Shown here in pieces: positions 60,912 to 64,000 of a stretch of DNA of 64,000 nucleotides. Below the pieces are notes generated by a model, which was not told the origin of the DNA, ran no database searches, and saw only the letters and a program-made list of their open reading frames with translations. This DNA comes from Hydrogenophaga sp. (GTDB lineage Bacteria > Pseudomonadota > Gammaproteobacteria > Burkholderiales > Burkholderiaceae_C): positions 1 through 64,000 of the forward strand of contig NZ_JAHCKL010000021.1 in assembly GCF_026125785.1 (NCBI RefSeq), read 5' to 3'. Both the position numbers and the translations under genes were made by a program. The stretch's first letter is position 1; the number at the start of each line of letters is the position of its first letter.

Positions 60912-61622
60912 ATGCGCATTGCTGCCGTTGACGACGACCCCGCCCAGCTGGATCTGGTGAGGGCCGTGGTGACATCCATGGGCCACGACTGCCACCTGTT
61001 TCCCGACGGCACCTCCCTGTTGCGGGTACTGCCCCGCGAAACCTACGACCTCTTCATCGTCGACTGGGAGCTGCCGGACATGTCAGGCCCGGCGGTGATA
61101 CGCACCATCCGCAACATGGTGACCGTGCCCATGCCCATCCTGATGGTGACCAACCGCAGCGATGAGCGAGACATCGTCGACGGGCTGACCTGCGGCGCGG
61201 ACGACTACATGGTGAAGTCGGCCCGCGTGGGCGAACTGCGCGCCCGGCTCATGGCGCTGCTGCGCCGGGGCGGCCATGCGCTGCCTCCACCCGAGACGGC
61301 ATGGGGCCCCTACCGCTTTCATCCGCAGGAGCGCCGCGTGTGGGTGGAGGGCGAGGAGCTCCCGCCCCTCCCCGCCAAGGAATTCGACCTTGCGCTCCTC
61401 ATGTTCCGCAACCTGGGGCGCCTGCTGTCCCGCGGGTACCTGATCGAAACGGTCTGGGGCATCGAAGCCGACATTTCCTCGCGCTCGCTGGACGTCTACA
61501 TGTCCCATGTCCGCAGCAAGCTGCGCCTGCGCGCAGAAACCGGTTTCCGGCTGGTCTCTGTCTACAACCACGGCTACCGCCTGGAAGACCTCGGCGTGGC
61601 GCAGCAGGCCAAGACCGCCTGA
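60912..61622 (+). CDS. OmpR-family response regulator
   Basis: A 236-residue regulator with receiver domain (AAVDDDPAQLDLVRAVV; phosphorylated Asp near 51 in DLFIVDWELPDMSG; CGADDYMVKSARVGEL) and a winged-helix DNA-binding domain (PLPAKEFDLALLMFRNLGRLLSR, RSLDVYMSHVRSKL). The stop is 8 bases before the LysM/FecR gene, which is 6 bases before a CHASE2 sensor gene, so the three form a tight operon. Its kinase is probably the CHASE2 protein if that ends in a kinase domain. Confidence 0.9.
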   Translation: MRIAAVDDDPAQLDLVRAVVTSMGHDCHLFPDGTSLLRVLPRETYDLFIVDWELPDMSGPAVIRTIRNMVTVPMPILMVTNRSDERDIVDGLTCGADDYMVKSARVGELRARLMALLRRGGHALPPPETAWGPYRFHPQERRVWVEGEELPPLPAKEFDLALLMFRNLGRLLSRGYLIETVWGIEADISSRSLDVYMSHVRSKLRLRAETGFRLVSVYNHGYRLEDLGVAQQAKTA

Positions 61623-61630
61623 ACCTGAGC

Positions 61631-63310
61631 ATGGTCCGCCACCGCCTCCCTCGCCCGTGCCTGTCGCCCTTGTGGATTGGCGCGTGGCTGCTCGTACCTG
61701 GCCTGGTGCTGGCGCAGCAGGACGTGCGGCACACCGTGCAACCGGGCGACAACCTGCATGACCTGGCCCGGCGCTACCTGGAAGACCCTCGGCAATGGCC
61801 ACGCCTGCAGGCCCTCAACCAGATTCGACACCCCAGGCGCCTGCAGCCCGGGACGACCCTGGTGATTCCGGCCGCGCTCGCCCGCACCCCCATGGCGCCC
61901 GCTACGGTGCTGCACGTGGCGGGTCCGGCCAGCGTGCAGCACGACGCAGCGCCCGGCGCCACCGCACTGGCCGCAGGGCAGCGCGTGCCCGAGGGCGCGC
62001 GCATCGATGTAGGCGACGGAGGCTTCGTGACACTGCAACTGGCCGACGGCTCTCAGGTGCGCCTGTCGGCCGGCACGCAGACACGGTTGACCGAGCTGCG
62101 CCATGCACCGGCCCCCGGCCACAGCCAGTCGCGCATCGAACTGGAGCGCGGGCGCGTGGACGCCACCGTCACACCACTGCCGACACCGCGCAGCCGCTTC
62201 GAGATCCGCACGCGCCGCGCGGTGGGGGGGGTGCGTGGCACCACCTTTGGCGTGGCCAGCAACGACCAGGGTGATTTCATCGGGGACGTGCGCGAGGGTG
62301 CCATCGATGTCCGGGGCTCCGCGGGCGGCGGTACCGCGCTGCGGGCCGGCGAAGGCGCCCGGGTCGACGCCTCAGGCACCACGCTGGCCCGCCTGCTGCC
62401 GCCACCCGACCTGGGCACACTGCCCGCCGTGGTCGAAGACATCGCGGTGGTGGAGCTGCCGCTGCCGCGCCTGCCAAGCGCGGATGGCTGGCAGGTGCGC
62501 ATCGCCGCGGGCGACGACCCGCAGAAGGTGGTGCGCAACGGCCTCTTCACCCAATCCCCTGCCCGGCTGCCCGGCCTGGAAGACGGCAGTTACCTCGTGA
62601 GCGTTCGCGCACTCGACCCATGGGGCATCCCGGGTGGGGCCGCAGAGCACGCGCTGGTGGTCAATGCCCGGCCCGTGGCCCCGCTGCTGCGCGAGCCGCA
62701 GGCCGGTGCCCGTCTGCTCTCCAACGGCTTGCAGCTTGCCTGCACCGACAGCACGGAAGCGATCGGCTACCGTTTCCAGATCGCGCGCGATGCCGCGTTC
62801 CGCGACGTGGTCGAGCAGACCACCGATCTGGGCACCTGCCTGCACCGCCCGGCGCTGCTTCAACCCGGCAACTACCTCTGGCGCGTGGCGGCGGTAGCGC
62901 GCACCGCGCAGGGCGAGCGCGACCAGGGGCCGTTCAGCCGCGCGGTGCCATTCTCGGTGGTCGCGCAGCCGCCCACACCCGGCGCACCCTCGTCGCGTTC
63001 GGGCGCGAATGCGCTGCACGTGGCCTGGAGTGCCAGCCCCGGCGGCCCCTGGCGCCACCAGATCCAGCTTGCGCAGGACGAGCGGTTCTCCCGCATCCTG
63101 GACGACCAGCGCCTGGATGAACCCAGTTACACGCGGGGGCTGCCCACACCCGGCCTGTACCACCTGCGGGTCCGGCAGATCGATGCCGAGGGCTTCGAAG
63201 GCCCCTGGTCGCCGGTGCAGCGCCTGGACGTGCCGGCACGCATCACCACGTCGGACCAGCAGCCGCTGACCAACTCGGAAGGACAGCCCGTGCAGCCCGG
63301 CACGCGCTGA
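61631..63310 (+). CDS. Periplasmic LysM and FecR domain protein
   Basis: A 559-residue exported protein. The signal peptide ends near LVLAQ; a LysM domain (residues about 33-80, HTVQPGDNLHDLARRYLED) should bind peptidoglycan. A FecR-type beta domain follows (about residues 90-250, VPEGARIDVGDGGFVTLQLADGSQVRL, quoted in part, and VGGVRGTTFGVASN), then two or three FN3-like repeats to the C terminus. Such proteins sit in the wall and pass information to membrane sensors. It lies between a response regulator and a CHASE2 sensor gene. Confidence 0.88.
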   Translation: MVRHRLPRPCLSPLWIGAWLLVPGLVLAQQDVRHTVQPGDNLHDLARRYLEDPRQWPRLQALNQIRHPRRLQPGTTLVIPAALARTPMAPATVLHVAGPASVQHDAAPGATALAAGQRVPEGARIDVGDGGFVTLQLADGSQVRLSAGTQTRLTELRHAPAPGHSQSRIELERGRVDATVTPLPTPRSRFEIRTRRAVGGVRGTTFGVASNDQGDFIGDVREGAIDVRGSAGGGTALRAGEGARVDASGTTLARLLPPPDLGTLPAVVEDIAVVELPLPRLPSADGWQVRIAAGDDPQKVVRNGLFTQSPARLPGLEDGSYLVSVRALDPWGIPGGAAEHALVVNARPVAPLLREPQAGARLLSNGLQLACTDSTEAIGYRFQIARDAAFRDVVEQTTDLGTCLHRPALLQPGNYLWRVAAVARTAQGERDQGPFSRAVPFSVVAQPPTPGAPSSRSGANALHVAWSASPGGPWRHQIQLAQDERFSRILDDQRLDEPSYTRGLPTPGLYHLRVRQIDAEGFEGPWSPVQRLDVPARITTSDQQPLTNSEGQPVQPGTR

Positions 63311-63316
63311 ACCCGC

Positions 63317-64000
63317 GTGCAGACGGTTCCGTCCGACACCACCAGTTCGCAGTTCCAGGAGCCCGGGCGCCGGCGCCTGCAGACGCGCTGGCTGGAGTGG
63401 AGCCTGCTGAGCGCGCTGTTGCTCGCTCTGGTGGTTTTCCTGAGCGCCTCGCGGACCTTCGAGCACATCGACCTGGCCCTCACCGACCAGCTCTCCCGGC
63501 TGCAGACCCGGCCGGTTTCGGACGACATCGTGATCGTCGCCATCGACGACAAGAGCCTGGCCGAAGTGGGGCGCTGGCCCTGGCGACGCGCCACGCACGC
63601 GGCGCTGCTGCAGAAAATCAGCGCCGGTCAACCGCGCGCGGTGGGCCTGGACCTGATCCTGGTCGAACCCGATGCCCCGCGCTCGCCCGACGAAGCGCTG
63701 CTGGCCCAGGCCATCGGCGACACCGGCAAGGTGGTGCTGCCCATGGTGCTTCAGGATCGCCTGGGTACCGGGCAGCTCCTGCGCACCGAACCGGCACAGG
63801 CCTTGGGTGCGCACGCAGCCGCGCTGGGCCACATCCATCTGGAGATCGACGCCGATGGCATCGTGCGCAGCACCTTTCTGCGCGAGGGCGATGGCGAACG
63901 CTGGTGGGACCACCTTGGGCTGGCGGTGCTGCGTGTTGGCGGCGCCACGCTGCCCGAACCGCTTCCAGGCCAGCGCGCACCCGCGCGAAAGGCCGGGCTG
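63317..64000 (+). CDS. CHASE2-domain membrane sensor, 5-prime part only (cut by window end)
   Basis: The frame opens at GTG 63317 and runs without a stop to the window edge (228 codons). A basic N terminus is followed by a membrane helix at residues about 28-46 and then a CHASE2 domain (SDDIVIVAIDDKSLAEVGRW, GLDLILVEPD, GHIHLEIDADGIVRS). CHASE2 is an extracytoplasmic sensing domain joined to histidine kinases, nucleotide cyclases or Ser/Thr kinases. The output domain lies outside the window. No better start is seen; the ribosome site is weak, so it may be coupled to the LysM/FecR gene. Confidence 0.82.
   Translation, partial: MQTVPSDTTSSQFQEPGRRRLQTRWLEWSLLSALLLALVVFLSASRTFEHIDLALTDQLSRLQTRPVSDDIVIVAIDDKSLAEVGRWPWRRATHAALLQKISAGQPRAVGLDLILVEPDAPRSPDEALLAQAIGDTGKVVLPMVLQDRLGTGQLLRTEPAQALGAHAAALGHIHLEIDADGIVRSTFLREGDGERWWDHLGLAVLRVGGATLPEPLPGQRAPARKAGL

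Overview
The window looks like chromosomal DNA from a betaproteobacterium of the order Burkholderiales, most likely the family Comamonadaceae (Hydrogenophaga, Acidovorax or a relative). This is inferred from the high GC content, two Bug-type tripartite tricarboxylate receptors, an Entner-Doudoroff operon without phosphofructokinase, the tsaE-amiC-mutL-miaA neighbourhood and GC-rich intergenic repeats that I recall from that family. I saw no rRNA, tRNA, CRISPR array, phage or insertion sequence.

Layout. 0-4.6 kb: a lytic transglycosylase, a 16-repeat ankyrin protein and an epoxide-hydrolase-family protein. 4.6-9.6 kb: a marR-nodT-emrA-emrB efflux operon with a repeated MarR-like operator. 9.7-14.8 kb: a YcaQ-type DNA glycosylase, a hidden 56-residue basic protein, an FtsX-type permease and an AttH/CrtC-like secreted protein. 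15-17.8 kb: a FadR/GntR regulator divergent from an FAH-family enzyme and a Bug receptor. 17.8-20.3 kb: an MlaE-MlaD-lipoprotein set with no adjacent ATPase. 20.4-21.7 kb: a siderophore-interacting reductase and a MarR regulator around a Fur-box-like site. 21.7-33.2 kb: housekeeping genes queG, tsaE, amiC, dedA, mutL, gdhA, miaA, an MFS exporter, an alpha/beta hydrolase lipoprotein and an orphan ABC ATPase. 33.3-39.7 kb: zwf-pgl-edd-eda-pgi behind two HexR-like boxes. 40.8-47.7 kb: a galactarate/glucarate cluster (garD, lacI-type regulator, Bug receptor, gudD, garL, garR) with three near-identical LacI-type operators. 47.8-49.9 kb: a ModE-like HTH, an ArsR/SRPBCC pair and a DUF1330 protein. 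49.8-53.4 kb: creBCD with a CreB-tag-like site. 53.5-60.6 kb: penicillin-binding protein 1A, then an etfB-etfA-acyl-CoA dehydrogenase-nitronate monooxygenase run behind a perfect palindrome. 60.9-64 kb: a response regulator, a LysM/FecR protein and the start of a CHASE2 sensor cut by the window end.

How the parts fit. Sugar acids are predicted to be bound by the Bug receptor, dehydrated by GarD/GudD, cleaved by GarL and reduced by GarR, while hexose phosphates go through the Entner-Doudoroff operon to pyruvate and glyceraldehyde 3-phosphate. Most accessory clusters carry their own local regulator with a readable operator, which is the most striking general property of the window. The most unusual pieces are a perfect 27-bp inverted repeat carried in frame inside mutL, an 85-bp tandem repeat directly after gdhA, the Mla-like and FtsX/AttH ABC systems with displaced ATPases, and the response regulator/LysM-FecR/CHASE2 module.
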